This document shows, piece by piece, positions 42,678 to 50,502 of a stretch of 64,000 bases of DNA. The DNA lies in the NCBI GenBank assembly GCA_029782365.1, contig JAKOUW010000149.1:1-64000 (forward strand). The letters are read 5' to 3'. The position numbers and the translations under genes were made by a program. This stretch comes from Chloroflexota bacterium (GTDB taxonomy: Bacteria; Chloroflexota; Anaerolineae; Anaerolineales; UBA4823). Numbering within the stretch: position 1 is the stretch's first letter; the number at the start of each line of letters is the position of its first letter. The notes beneath the pieces were generated by a model. That model had not been told where the DNA came from and did no database searches. It was given only the letters and a program-made list of their open reading frames with translations.

Positions 42678-42702
42678 CCCTGGTGTACGTGCGAGAGTCG
42701 CG

Positions 42703-43401
42703 ATGATCCACGTGCGCAAGCTGGTGAAGCGCTTTGGGCTAAAAACCGTCTTGAAAGGCCTGGATTTCGAGGTGGAAGAGGGCGAGTTTGTTGCTTTGCT
42801 TGGGCCAAATGGGGCTGGCAAAACAACCTTTTTGCGTATTTTGTCCACTCTTTCTCGCCCATCCATGGGCTACATCCAGATTGCCGGCTACCAACTGCCT
42901 GCGCAGTCTGCCGCCATTCGCCGCCGGCTGGGCATCGTTTCTCACCAGCCGCTGTTGTACGGCGACCTGACTGCCGAAGAAAACCTGCAGTTCTTCGCCA
43001 GAATGTACTCCCTGGAAAAGTCCGACCAGCGCATCACCGAGGTGCTGGAGATGGTCGGGCTGGCAAACCGCCGGCGAGACCTGGTGCGAACTTTTTCACG
43101 CGGCATGCAGCAGCGCCTGGCAATCGGGCGGGCTGTTTTGCACGACCCGGATGTGATGCTGTTCGATGAGCCGCATACGGGGTTAGACCAGGATGCCTGT
43201 ACGATGTTGGATCACGTTTTGCAAGAAGTGGCAGCCCGCAACCGCACCGTGGTGATGACTTCGCATGACCTGGCGCGTGTCTCGGTGCTGGCTTCGCGTT
43301 TCGATGTGCTGTCGCGCGGGGTGATCACGGCATCGGTGCAGCGCTCGCATATCGAACCAGACCAGGTGCTGGCTTTTTACCGCCAGGCATTGGAGAATTG
43401 A
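42703..43401 (+). CDS. ccmA: Haem exporter ATPase CcmA
   Basis: A 232-aa ABC ATPase: Walker A GPNGAGKTT, signature FSRGMQQRLA, Walker B VMLFDEPHTGLD, H-loop MTSHD. Its placement before ccmB and ccmC identifies it as CcmA, which drives release of holo-CcmE from CcmC. It starts 25 bases after the cytochrome gene and is 1 base from ccmB. Confidence 0.93.
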   Translation: MIHVRKLVKRFGLKTVLKGLDFEVEEGEFVALLGPNGAGKTTFLRILSTLSRPSMGYIQIAGYQLPAQSAAIRRRLGIVSHQPLLYGDLTAEENLQFFARMYSLEKSDQRITEVLEMVGLANRRRDLVRTFSRGMQQRLAIGRAVLHDPDVMLFDEPHTGLDQDACTMLDHVLQEVAARNRTVVMTSHDLARVSVLASRFDVLSRGVITASVQRSHIEPDQVLAFYRQALEN

Positions 43402-43402
43402 C

Positions 43403-44113
43403 ATGCAGCCAGTCGCCAAGACTTCTCTAGCAGGAGAGGCGCGCGCTTTTACCCGCGCCGTTTTTGCAATTGTGTGGAAAGACCTGGCTGCTGAAATCCG
43501 CAGCCGTGAACTGATCTCGGCAATGCTAGTTTTCGCGCTGCTCGTGCTTTTCATTTTTAATTTCGCTTTGGAACTCGACCCCAAGACGCGCAGCACGGTT
43601 ACTGCTGGTGTGCTGTGGGTGACTTTCGCCTTTGCCGGCACGCTGGGGCTCAACCGCTCGATGGCAATGGAAAAAGACCGCGGCTGCCTGGATGGCTTAT
43701 TGCTGACCCCGGTTGACCGCAGCGCGATTTTCTTCGGCAAGGTGATCGGCAACCTGGTGTTCATGTTCCTGGTGGAAGCCATCGTCTTCCCGGTGTACAC
43801 CATTTTGTACTCAGCCAACCTTTTTAACCTTGGCCTGGTTTTGACGGTCATTTTGGGTTCGATCGGCTATATCGCTGTAGGCACACTGCTCGCAACCATG
43901 GCGGTTCAGACGCGCACGCGCGATATTCTGCTGCCGATTCTTTTGTTTCCCCTGGCAGTGCCGATCTTGATCTCCGCCGTTAAGGCCAGCGCCGGTTTTT
44001 TGGCGAGCGACCCGATGGGCGATATCACACCCTGGATCAATCTAATCATCGTTTACGATGTTGTTTTTATTGCCGCGTCATTTATGGTATTTGACTATAT
44101 TGTAGAGGAGTGA
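43403..44113 (+). CDS. ccmB: Haem exporter permease CcmB
   Basis: A 236-aa six-helix protein with the CcmB start (VWKDLAAEIRSRELISAM) and RGCLDGLLLTPVDRSAIFFGK after helix 2. It forms the CcmAB complex with the ATPase ahead. The end of the gene comes 5 bases before ccmC, whose ribosome-binding site is inside its last codons. Confidence 0.92.
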   Translation: MQPVAKTSLAGEARAFTRAVFAIVWKDLAAEIRSRELISAMLVFALLVLFIFNFALELDPKTRSTVTAGVLWVTFAFAGTLGLNRSMAMEKDRGCLDGLLLTPVDRSAIFFGKVIGNLVFMFLVEAIVFPVYTILYSANLFNLGLVLTVILGSIGYIAVGTLLATMAVQTRTRDILLPILLFPLAVPILISAVKASAGFLASDPMGDITPWINLIIVYDVVFIAASFMVFDYIVEE

Positions 44114-44118
44114 AAAAA

Positions 44119-44817
44119 ATGGACACAAGACCCCGATTTCTCACTATTTTAGACGGGATCAGCCTGTTGTTGTTCGTCATTGCGGCTGGCATGGTGTTTT
44201 TCTACGCCCCGACGGAAATCGTCATGGGCCAGGTGCAGCGGGTTTTTTATTTTCACGTAGCTACCGCCTGGGTTGGCCTGCTGGGCTTCATCGCCGCAGG
44301 CGTTGCCGGCATCGGTTTCCTGCGCACCAGCAACTTAAAATGGGATATCGCCAGCATGGCGGCTGTTGAACTCAGCCTTGTGTTTTTCTTCGTGGCAGTC
44401 GTGATGGGCTCGATCTGGGCCAGGCCTGCCTGGGGTACCTGGTGGACCTGGGAGCCGCGCCTGACGACCGCGGCAGTGACCGAGCTGATTTACGCCGCTT
44501 ACCTGCTGCTGCGCCAGGGTATCGAAGACCCGGAACGCCGGGCGCGCTTTGGCGCAGTGTACACTATTTTGGGTTGCGTCAGCGTGCCGATCACCTTTGT
44601 TTCCATTCGCCTGTTCCGCACCATCCATCCGGTGGTGATTGGCACGGCAGATGCCGGCGCACAGGGACAGTTCAGCATGACACCCCATATGCTGCAAACC
44701 CTGATATTCAGCGTCATCACATTTTCATTTATTTTCGTAGCCTTGTTTTGGCACCGCATCCGCCTGGGTAACCTGGCTGAAAAAGTCGAACAACTGCGCC
44801 TAAAGCAGGCCCAATAA
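44119..44817 (+). CDS. ccmC: Haem-handling protein CcmC
   Basis: A 232-aa six-helix protein of the CcsA/CcmC family. WWD loop WGTWWTWEPRLT is preceded by VFYFHVATAW and followed by RLFRTIHPVV, with the haem-ligand His residues in both. CcmC binds haem and loads it on CcmE. I prefer the ATG at 44119, 9 bases after GAGGAG, to the GTG at 44110, which overlaps ccmB. Confidence 0.93.
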   Translation: MDTRPRFLTILDGISLLLFVIAAGMVFFYAPTEIVMGQVQRVFYFHVATAWVGLLGFIAAGVAGIGFLRTSNLKWDIASMAAVELSLVFFFVAVVMGSIWARPAWGTWWTWEPRLTTAAVTELIYAAYLLLRQGIEDPERRARFGAVYTILGCVSVPITFVSIRLFRTIHPVVIGTADAGAQGQFSMTPHMLQTLIFSVITFSFIFVALFWHRIRLGNLAEKVEQLRLKQAQ

Positions 44818-44830
44818 AAAGGAGATTCCG

Positions 44831-44980
44831 ATGCCTACCCCCGATACAATCAATTACATGATCCTTGGTTATGTCGTGTTCTCCGTGTGCATGGCGCTAT
44901 ACCTGGTCAGCCTGGTGGTGCGCGCCAGGAATCTCAAGCAGGACCTGGATGTTTTGCAGGAGCTGGATAAGAAGAAATAA
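44831..44980 (+). CDS. ccmD: CcmD-like small membrane protein
   Basis: A 49-aa protein: one helix (about 10-32), then a charged helix with a basic end ([19 protein letters not shown]). Size and place right after ccmC match CcmD, which helps holo-CcmE leave CcmC. GGAGATTCCG precedes the ATG. It is too short to be seen by many gene finders. Confidence 0.8.
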   Translation: MPTPDTINYMILGYVVFSVCMALYLVSLVVRARNLKQDLDVLQELDKKK

Positions 44981-44982
44981 GT

Positions 44983-45195
44983 ATGCCTGCAGGAACGCCC
45001 CCAACCTTGCAGACCGAACCGCTGCATACGTTTGTTGAGACAGCCTGCGGCGGGCAGGTGCAGTTAACCGATCATACCCCGCAGGGGAATTATCGCGACC
45101 AGAACGTGTATTTTTGCCTGCCCGAATGCCTGGAAGGTTTCAAAAGAGATCCGAGCACATCCTGCCTGGCGGCGCGCATTTTGATGGATCAGTAA
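44983..45195 (+). CDS. Small YHS-domain-like metal protein
   Basis: A 70-aa protein with four Cys (C22, C45, C49, C61). The segment [16 protein letters not shown] resembles the YHS/TRASH end, where YFC and a second Cys bind metal, and ACGGQ fits the first ligand. It follows ccmD by 2 bases. Possible metal (copper, haem-iron) handling role next to cytochrome maturation; low certainty. Confidence 0.6.
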   Translation: MPAGTPPTLQTEPLHTFVETACGGQVQLTDHTPQGNYRDQNVYFCLPECLEGFKRDPSTSCLAARILMDQ

Positions 45196-45237
45196 ACAAA
45201 AAGCGGTTGGATGAAATGACCCAACCGCTTTTTGTTT
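45194..45237. terminator. Bidirectional terminator between YHS gene and fumarase
   Basis: A perfect 17-bp stem (AAACAAAAAGCGGTTGG at 45194-45210 with its exact complement at 45221-45237), with A and T runs on the outer flanks, so it works for both converging units. It overlaps the last two bases of the YHS stop and ends 2 bases from the fumarase stop. Confidence 0.93.
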
Positions 45238-45239
45238 GT

Positions 45240-45863
45240 TCAATTCTTGGCCAGCAAATCCTCCAAAACCGCTTTGGAGCTGGCCTCGATGTCGGCATGC
45301 AGGCTGCCGCCGTGGGCATCCATCGTCACCACCACAGGGAACTGCTTGACTTCGATCACCCACATGGCTTCGGGGACGCCGAACTCCATTTTATACACCC
45401 CTAGCACCCGTGTGACTGATTGGGCAATAAAGGAGGCGGCCCCACCAATGGCATGGAAGTAAACCCCGGGCGTTTCCTGGCAGCCTTTCAATGTATTGGC
45501 GCCCATCCCGCCTTTCCCGATGACGCCTTTGAGATTGAAGTGCTTCATTACAGCCGCCTGGTAAGGCTCTTCGCGGATCGAGGTGGTGGGGCCGGCGGCC
45601 ACAAATTTATAGGCTTTGGTATCCAGGCCTGAGACGACCGGCCCGCAGTGGTAGATGACCGCGCCGTTGAGCAGTTTTTTTAACTCGGCATACACTTCCA
45701 GGTCATTGCCTTGCGGCGGTTTATTTTGTTTAATGAATGTTTCCATCAGCCACTTGTGGGCGGCATCACGCCCGGTAACCATCAGGCCGTTCAGGTGCAC
45801 CGGATCGCCCACTTTCAGGCTGCGGATCGTGTCATTGCTGATAGGGATATTGATCTCACGCAT
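45240..45863 (-). CDS. Fumarate hydratase class I, beta subunit
   Basis: A 207-aa protein matching the C-terminal domain of class I fumarases. It shows LNGLMVTGRDAAHKWL, VIYHCGPVV and GPTTSIREEPYQAAVMKHF, and GAFINQSV-like FHAIGGAASFIAQSVTR. It pairs with the alpha subunit to hydrate fumarate to malate in the TCA cycle. ATG has AGGAG upstream. The stop is at the bidirectional terminator. Confidence 0.92.
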   Translation of the reverse strand: MREINIPISNDTIRSLKVGDPVHLNGLMVTGRDAAHKWLMETFIKQNKPPQGNDLEVYAELKKLLNGAVIYHCGPVVSGLDTKAYKFVAAGPTTSIREEPYQAAVMKHFNLKGVIGKGGMGANTLKGCQETPGVYFHAIGGAASFIAQSVTRVLGVYKMEFGVPEAMWVIEVKQFPVVVTMDAHGGSLHADIEASSKAVLEDLLAKN

Positions 45864-45872
45864 GCTTTGCTC

Positions 45873-46745
45873 CTATTCGTAGCTTACTTCGTCGCCTTTG
45901 ACCGTCATTTTGCGCCGCCGGTAAGCCCAGCACATGTAGGAAACCGATACAAAATAACTGGCAGGCAGGCGGTGCATGCCGGTGATCTTGGTGTCGATGA
46001 CCGTGGTTTTTCCGCCAAAGCCCATCGGGCCGATGCCCATCTCATTGGCTTCTGCGGTCAGGCGCTCTTCCAGCTCGGCCAATTTCGGATCGGAATTGCG
46101 TTCGCCGATTTTATCGTAGAGCACTTTTTTCGAGGCGTAATAGGATGAACCGCGGTCTCCCCCGATGGCGACGCCCAAAATCCCCGGCGCGCAGCCCTGG
46201 CCCTGCGCCTTTTGCACCGCATCCAGCACCACTTTGCGCACGCCCGCCAGGTCGCGCCCGGCGCCCAGGCGGTTATCGGGCAGGGAATACTGCGCCCCGA
46301 CGTTTTCGCAACCACCGCCTTTGAGCATCAGTTCAATGGTTAATTCATCGCCCTCCACTTCTTCGAAATGGATATAGGGGAAATCCTCGCCGCCCAGGTT
46401 GTTGCCCGAATTTTTGTCATACACTGCATCCACCGCGTTGGGGCGCATATAAGAGCGTTTGGTAGCCTCAGCCAGCGCGCTGCGAATTTGTTCGCGCAGT
46501 TTCAGCGTGCTCCAGCCGGTGGGGTAATAGACATAAAAAATCGGCGTGCCGGTGTCCTGGCAGATGGGCGTGGATTTTTGGCGGGAAAGCTCGATGTTCT
46601 TTATGATGGTTTCCATCGCGCCGCGCGCCGCCGAGCCAGGCTCCTCCTGCTCCACGGAGCGGCGCAGGGCCGCTTCGACATCCGGTGGCAGGCTGGTCGA
46701 GGTCACTCGGATCAATTCCAGGATTTGTTCAGTCAGGTCTCGCAT
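45873..46745 (-). CDS. Fumarate hydratase class I, alpha subunit
   Basis: A 290-aa alpha subunit of the two-subunit class I (Fe-S) fumarase. Three Cys for the [4Fe-4S] cluster are in PICQDTGTP, KGGGCENVGAQY and GQGCAPGILG. The ATG at 46745 has GGAGGA just upstream, so it is preferred over an in-frame TTG at 46757. The beta gene is 9 bases downstream. The iron-sulphur form is typical of anaerobes and oxygen-sensitive enzymes. Confidence 0.93.
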   Translation of the reverse strand: MRDLTEQILELIRVTSTSLPPDVEAALRRSVEQEEPGSAARGAMETIIKNIELSRQKSTPICQDTGTPIFYVYYPTGWSTLKLREQIRSALAEATKRSYMRPNAVDAVYDKNSGNNLGGEDFPYIHFEEVEGDELTIELMLKGGGCENVGAQYSLPDNRLGAGRDLAGVRKVVLDAVQKAQGQGCAPGILGVAIGGDRGSSYYASKKVLYDKIGERNSDPKLAELEERLTAEANEMGIGPMGFGGKTTVIDTKITGMHRLPASYFVSVSYMCWAYRRRKMTVKGDEVSYE

Positions 46746-46870
46746 ACCTTCCTCCAATAGTTATCGCAGTAATATCTGGTGAACTGAGATTCGGCCCAGA
46801 TTGGTTCAAAGGGTTGCAGAAAAATCATACCTCTTTCTTGGGTGAAATTCCAGGGTTAAATGGGGCAATT

Positions 46871-48082
46871 CTAATCGTCGCTGGCCAGCAGGCCTTTCGG
46901 CGCCCCGGGAGCGGCGCGTGGTGTGAACAAGATCAAGCAAATTGGCCCGAGCGCCAGCAGCCACATGGCGGTGGGCAGACCGAACTGCTCCGCAGCCAGC
47001 CCGACCAGCCAGGGTATCGCCCCGCTGACCAGTCCGGTCAGCGAGTTGATGGCGTTCAGCGTGCCCGAGCGGCCCGGCACAGCAGCGTACGTCTCTCCTT
47101 TTAAAATTGCATACCAGCCCAGAGTGGCGATTTTGACCAACATGGCCAGTGCAATCTTGACCAGCAGCCAGGGTGCTAACAAGAAAGCCGCAAACAGCGC
47201 CAGCGCAACGACTGCCGACCAGCGCACCAGGCTGCGGCCCTGGAAACGCTCCAACAGGGGGATGGTTATAGCGTCTGCTATCAAGCTGCCAGCCAGCATC
47301 AGGCTGAGCGCCAGGCTGGCCTGTGTATTGTCCATGCCAGCCACATTGGTGAAATACAGCGGCGCAAAGCTGGTAAATATATCCAACAGCAGGTCGGCGA
47401 TCTCGATCAGCAGCATCCAGCGCAGTAGAGACAGGTTGGTGAGCGCCTGCCAGGCGCCTCGCCCCAGCGCGGACAGCTCTGCACGCCAATTGGCGTGGAC
47501 AGCCGCGGGCTTTGGAAAAGGACTGCGCAGCACCAGCAGGACCAGCGGCAGCGCCACGGCTGCCAGCGCCCAATAACCCCAGCGCCAGGTGAGGCCGGCG
47601 GCGAAGACCCCGGCCAGCAGGATCGGCCCGACCAAGTTGCCGATGGAGCCTGCCAGCGTCCAGCGCGCCATCACCTGGGCCTCCCTCTGCGGATTCTGGT
47701 CAACCAGGGTGGCCTGGGCCAGGGTGACGAAGGCCCCGCTGGCCGGAAAAGCCAGGATGGTGGCGCCGAGAATCACCATAAACGACGGTGCGCTGGCGAT
47801 CAGCGCTATAGCCAGAACGACGGCCAGCCCGCCGCCGATCACCAGCGCTTTGCGCAGGTGTGTATCGCCCAGCAGCATGATGAGCCACTCAATAGCGACG
47901 CCGATGATATGGGGCAAACCGAGCAGCAGGCCCACCTGGGCATAGCTCAGATGCAGGTCATCCTGTATGGCAGGCAGGGCCGCTCCACCCAGGGCATAGT
48001 GCAGTTCATCGAAGAACTCAATCAGCAGGAGAAGGGCTGTGAAAGTGAAGATCGTGCGCAGGGGGCGGGTCAATTTGTTCAA
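46871..48082 (-). CDS. MFS transporter (major facilitator)
   Basis: A 403-aa membrane protein with about 12 helices and Ala/Leu-rich loops (DDLHLSYAQVGLLLGLPHI near the start). Substrate not recognised. The start appears to be TTG at 48082 with no close ribosome-binding site; TATAAT in the minus direction (48112-48107) is 24 bases upstream, so this is a separate promoter. It is divergent from the nitroreductase-like gene. The 125 bases between it and the fumarase gene hold nothing clear. Confidence 0.82.
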   Translation of the reverse strand: MNKLTRPLRTIFTFTALLLLIEFFDELHYALGGAALPAIQDDLHLSYAQVGLLLGLPHIIGVAIEWLIMLLGDTHLRKALVIGGGLAVVLAIALIASAPSFMVILGATILAFPASGAFVTLAQATLVDQNPQREAQVMARWTLAGSIGNLVGPILLAGVFAAGLTWRWGYWALAAVALPLVLLVLRSPFPKPAAVHANWRAELSALGRGAWQALTNLSLLRWMLLIEIADLLLDIFTSFAPLYFTNVAGMDNTQASLALSLMLAGSLIADAITIPLLERFQGRSLVRWSAVVALALFAAFLLAPWLLVKIALAMLVKIATLGWYAILKGETYAAVPGRSGTLNAINSLTGLVSGAIPWLVGLAAEQFGLPTAMWLLALGPICLILFTPRAAPGAPKGLLASDD

Positions 48083-48106
48083 TGGTGCGCCTGTGGTTGT
48101 CTCCCC

Positions 48107-48112
48107 ATTATA
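48107..48112 (-). promoter_or_regulatory. -10 box of the MFS gene
   Basis: A perfect TATAAT on the minus strand (plus ATTATA), 24 bases upstream of the TTG start at 48082. A matching -35 is not evident. It suits the divergent promoter region between the two genes. Confidence 0.4.
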
Positions 48113-48221
48113 AACGCAGAAGGTCGCTCATCTTGGGCTATCCTTTTCTTTTTTCAGATCAGTCCTGCCTGGATGAACTTCTTGGCCCAATTTGGCGTAG
48201 AAATAAGCAGACAGATTCCGG

Positions 48222-48227
48222 TATAAT
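48222..48227 (+). promoter_or_regulatory. -10 box just before the nitroreductase-like gene
   Basis: A perfect TATAAT, with 8 bases to the ATG at 48236 and no Shine-Dalgarno sequence. If transcription starts 6-7 bases after this box the mRNA would be leaderless. TAGAAA 18 bases upstream may be a poor -35. Confidence 0.5.
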
Positions 48228-48235
48228 ACTCCTAT

Positions 48236-48670
48236 ATGTCGAACTTTGGCAACGATTTCATATCCTGGGTATTGCGCTTGCCGATGCACCCGTTGCTGAG
48301 CGGCAGCATGTTGGTATTGACATTCACGGGCCGCAAAAGCGGCCGCCAGATCAGCACGCCAGTCGGTTATACGCGCCTGGGCGACCGCTTGGTCTGCACC
48401 AGCCTGCGCAGGCGCACCTGGTGGCGCAACCTGCGCGGCGGCGCCCCGGTCAAGCTCTATCTGCAGGGCCGCTCAAGCCCAGCCCTGGCACAAGCTGTCG
48501 AGAATGATGCTGATGTCCGGCGAGGGTTTGCCGAATATTTCAGGCTGGTTCCTGCGGCAAGGCGCATGTACGGCATCCATCCGAGTCCAGATGGTGTGAT
48601 TGGCGAACAGGAAATGCAGCACCTGGTGGGTGAACGCCTGGTTGCATATTTTAAGCTGCAAGATGAGTAG
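48236..48670 (+). CDS. Deazaflavin-dependent nitroreductase-like protein
   Basis: A 144-aa protein with the Ddn/F420-type signature: LTFTGRKSGRQISTPVGY and WWRNLRGGAPVKLYL. Relatives use reduced F420 or quinone substrates (Ddn of Mycobacterium). The fold is a split beta-barrel; the substrate here is unknown. It appears to be leaderless (TATAAT 8 bases upstream), and is followed at 8 bases by the signalling gene. It is evidence for a possible F420 pool. Confidence 0.75.
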   Translation: MSNFGNDFISWVLRLPMHPLLSGSMLVLTFTGRKSGRQISTPVGYTRLGDRLVCTSLRRRTWWRNLRGGAPVKLYLQGRSSPALAQAVENDADVRRGFAEYFRLVPAARRMYGIHPSPDGVIGEQEMQHLVGERLVAYFKLQDE

Positions 48671-48678
48671 GATCTGCC

Positions 48679-50502
48679 ATGATCTGTCCGAATTGTAGAA
48701 CAGAGCTTCCCAGTGAAGCTCGTTTTTGTATGAACTGCGGCCAGCTCTTACAGCCAGGCGAGCAGGGGGCAGATAAGCGCCTCTCACAGATGGCGGCGGC
48801 GGCGCCTGCGCCCCTGGTCGAAAAAGCGCGCCAGGCAAACCGCCTGATCGGCGAGCGGCGCATGGTCACCGCCTTATTCCTGGATGTGGTGGCCTCGCGC
48901 GCCATGACAGCCCGCCTGGGAGCGGAGACGGCTGCCGAGGTTATTTATGATGGTCTGGATGTTGCCTGTCCGATTGTTTACCGCTACGAGGGCACGATTA
49001 CCCAACTGCAAGATGACGAAATGCTGGTATTTTTTGGCGCACCGGTCGTGCACGAGGATGATCCGGTGCGCGCTGTGCGCGCTGCCCTGGATTTGCTGGA
49101 TGCTGTTCGTAAATACGGCGAAGATGTCAAAGAGAAACACGGCGTCGATTTCCAGGTGCGTATCAGCCTGAGCACCGGCCCGGTGATCCTAGGCCCGGTG
49201 GGGGATGATTTGAAATACGAATATTCCGCCCTGGGCGGGTCGTTGAACCTGGTGGCGCACGTGGAAGCGGCCAAGCTGCCAATGACTGTGTTGATCACCG
49301 AATACACCTACCGGTTGGTGGCGCCTTTCTTTGAGTGCCTCGACCAGGGTGAGGTGCACCCTGGCGGGCAAGAACGGCCGGTGCATATTTACCGGGTGGA
49401 GCGCGCCCGTCCGGTGCCGGCGCAGGCGCGCGGCCTGGCCGGCCTGCAAAGTCCAATGGTTGGGCGGGATAAAGAGCTGGCCAGCTTGATCCAGTTAACC
49501 CAATTGGTGCAGGCTGGCATGGGCAGAGTGGCGCTGGTGTTGGGCGAGCCCGGCATCGGCAAAACGCGCCTGATCAGCGAATGGCAAAAAGCTGTGCGGC
49601 CTGAGAACAACCCACATGTTCTGGCCTGGGTGCAGGGCCGCTGCCTGTCTTACGGCAGCGAGCAGCCCTACCACCTGGTGATTTCACTGCTGCGTTCCAT
49701 GGCCGGCGTCAATGAAACTGCCGGTGAACCGGAAACGCGCTCTGGGCTGATTCAACAGTTGGAGAAGTTGTTCGAGCCAGGCGGTGACGAGTTTATGCAA
49801 ATCTATCCCTACCTGGGGCACCTGATCAATTTGCGCCTGGATGGCGAAGCTCTGCTGCGCACGCGCGACCTGGATCCTCAGGCCCACCAACTGCGTGTCC
49901 AGGCCGCCTTGCGACAGCTGTTGGTGGCGCTGGCACGGCGCAGCCCGTTGATCGTCGTGTTGGAAGATGTGCATTGGGCGGATCCTTCATCCGTCGAAAT
50001 GATCTCTCAAATGCTGCCCCTGGCGGGCATGGAACGGATTATGTTTGTGCTGGTCATGCGCCCTGATCCGGATTCGAGCGGGTGGCGCCTGGCTGCCGCC
50101 GCCCGGCAGGCCCTGGGAGGCCGCCTGACGGAAATCTTGCTCGAAGCGCTCTCGGTCGCCGACAGCCGCCAGTTGGTCTCCAACTTGCTTGAGATCGAAG
50201 CCCTTCCGGATGGTGTGCGCTCCTTGATCTTGCAAAAAGCGGATGGTAACCCATTTTTTGTTGAAGAAGTCATCCGCATGCTGATCGATCACAACGATAT
50301 TGTGTTTGAAAATGGCCGCTGGCGGGCTGGCAGTGACATACACCGCGTCCAGATCCCCGATAATCTGCAGGGGTTGTTGATGGCGCGCATCGACCGCTTG
50401 CCGGAAGATGTCAAGCACACCCTGCGGGTGGCGGCGGTGATTGGCAGGCAGTTTCCGGTGAAAGTTTTAGAGTATATTTTAGCGAAGGAGCGGAACCAAT
50501 GA
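48679..50502 (+). CDS. Zinc ribbon-cyclase-like-ATPase signalling protein
   Basis: A 607-aa protein: zinc ribbon (C3, C6, C17, C20), class III cyclase-like domain (about 55-240), then an AAA/STAND ATPase with Walker A GEPGIGKTRL (near residue 290) and Walker B VVLEDVHWADP. The cyclase keeps the metal Asp residues (in LDVVAS and QDDEMLVFFG), but the transition-state Arg place reads NLVAHVEAA and the Gly-Asp before Asn is GGS, so it may be inactive. It stops in the middle of what is normally one domain; the rest continues in the next gene, which starts with an ATGA overlap. Confidence 0.85.
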   Translation: MICPNCRTELPSEARFCMNCGQLLQPGEQGADKRLSQMAAAAPAPLVEKARQANRLIGERRMVTALFLDVVASRAMTARLGAETAAEVIYDGLDVACPIVYRYEGTITQLQDDEMLVFFGAPVVHEDDPVRAVRAALDLLDAVRKYGEDVKEKHGVDFQVRISLSTGPVILGPVGDDLKYEYSALGGSLNLVAHVEAAKLPMTVLITEYTYRLVAPFFECLDQGEVHPGGQERPVHIYRVERARPVPAQARGLAGLQSPMVGRDKELASLIQLTQLVQAGMGRVALVLGEPGIGKTRLISEWQKAVRPENNPHVLAWVQGRCLSYGSEQPYHLVISLLRSMAGVNETAGEPETRSGLIQQLEKLFEPGGDEFMQIYPYLGHLINLRLDGEALLRTRDLDPQAHQLRVQAALRQLLVALARRSPLIVVLEDVHWADPSSVEMISQMLPLAGMERIMFVLVMRPDPDSSGWRLAAAARQALGGRLTEILLEALSVADSRQLVSNLLEIEALPDGVRSLILQKADGNPFFVEEVIRMLIDHNDIVFENGRWRAGSDIHRVQIPDNLQGLLMARIDRLPEDVKHTLRVAAVIGRQFPVKVLEYILAKERNQ

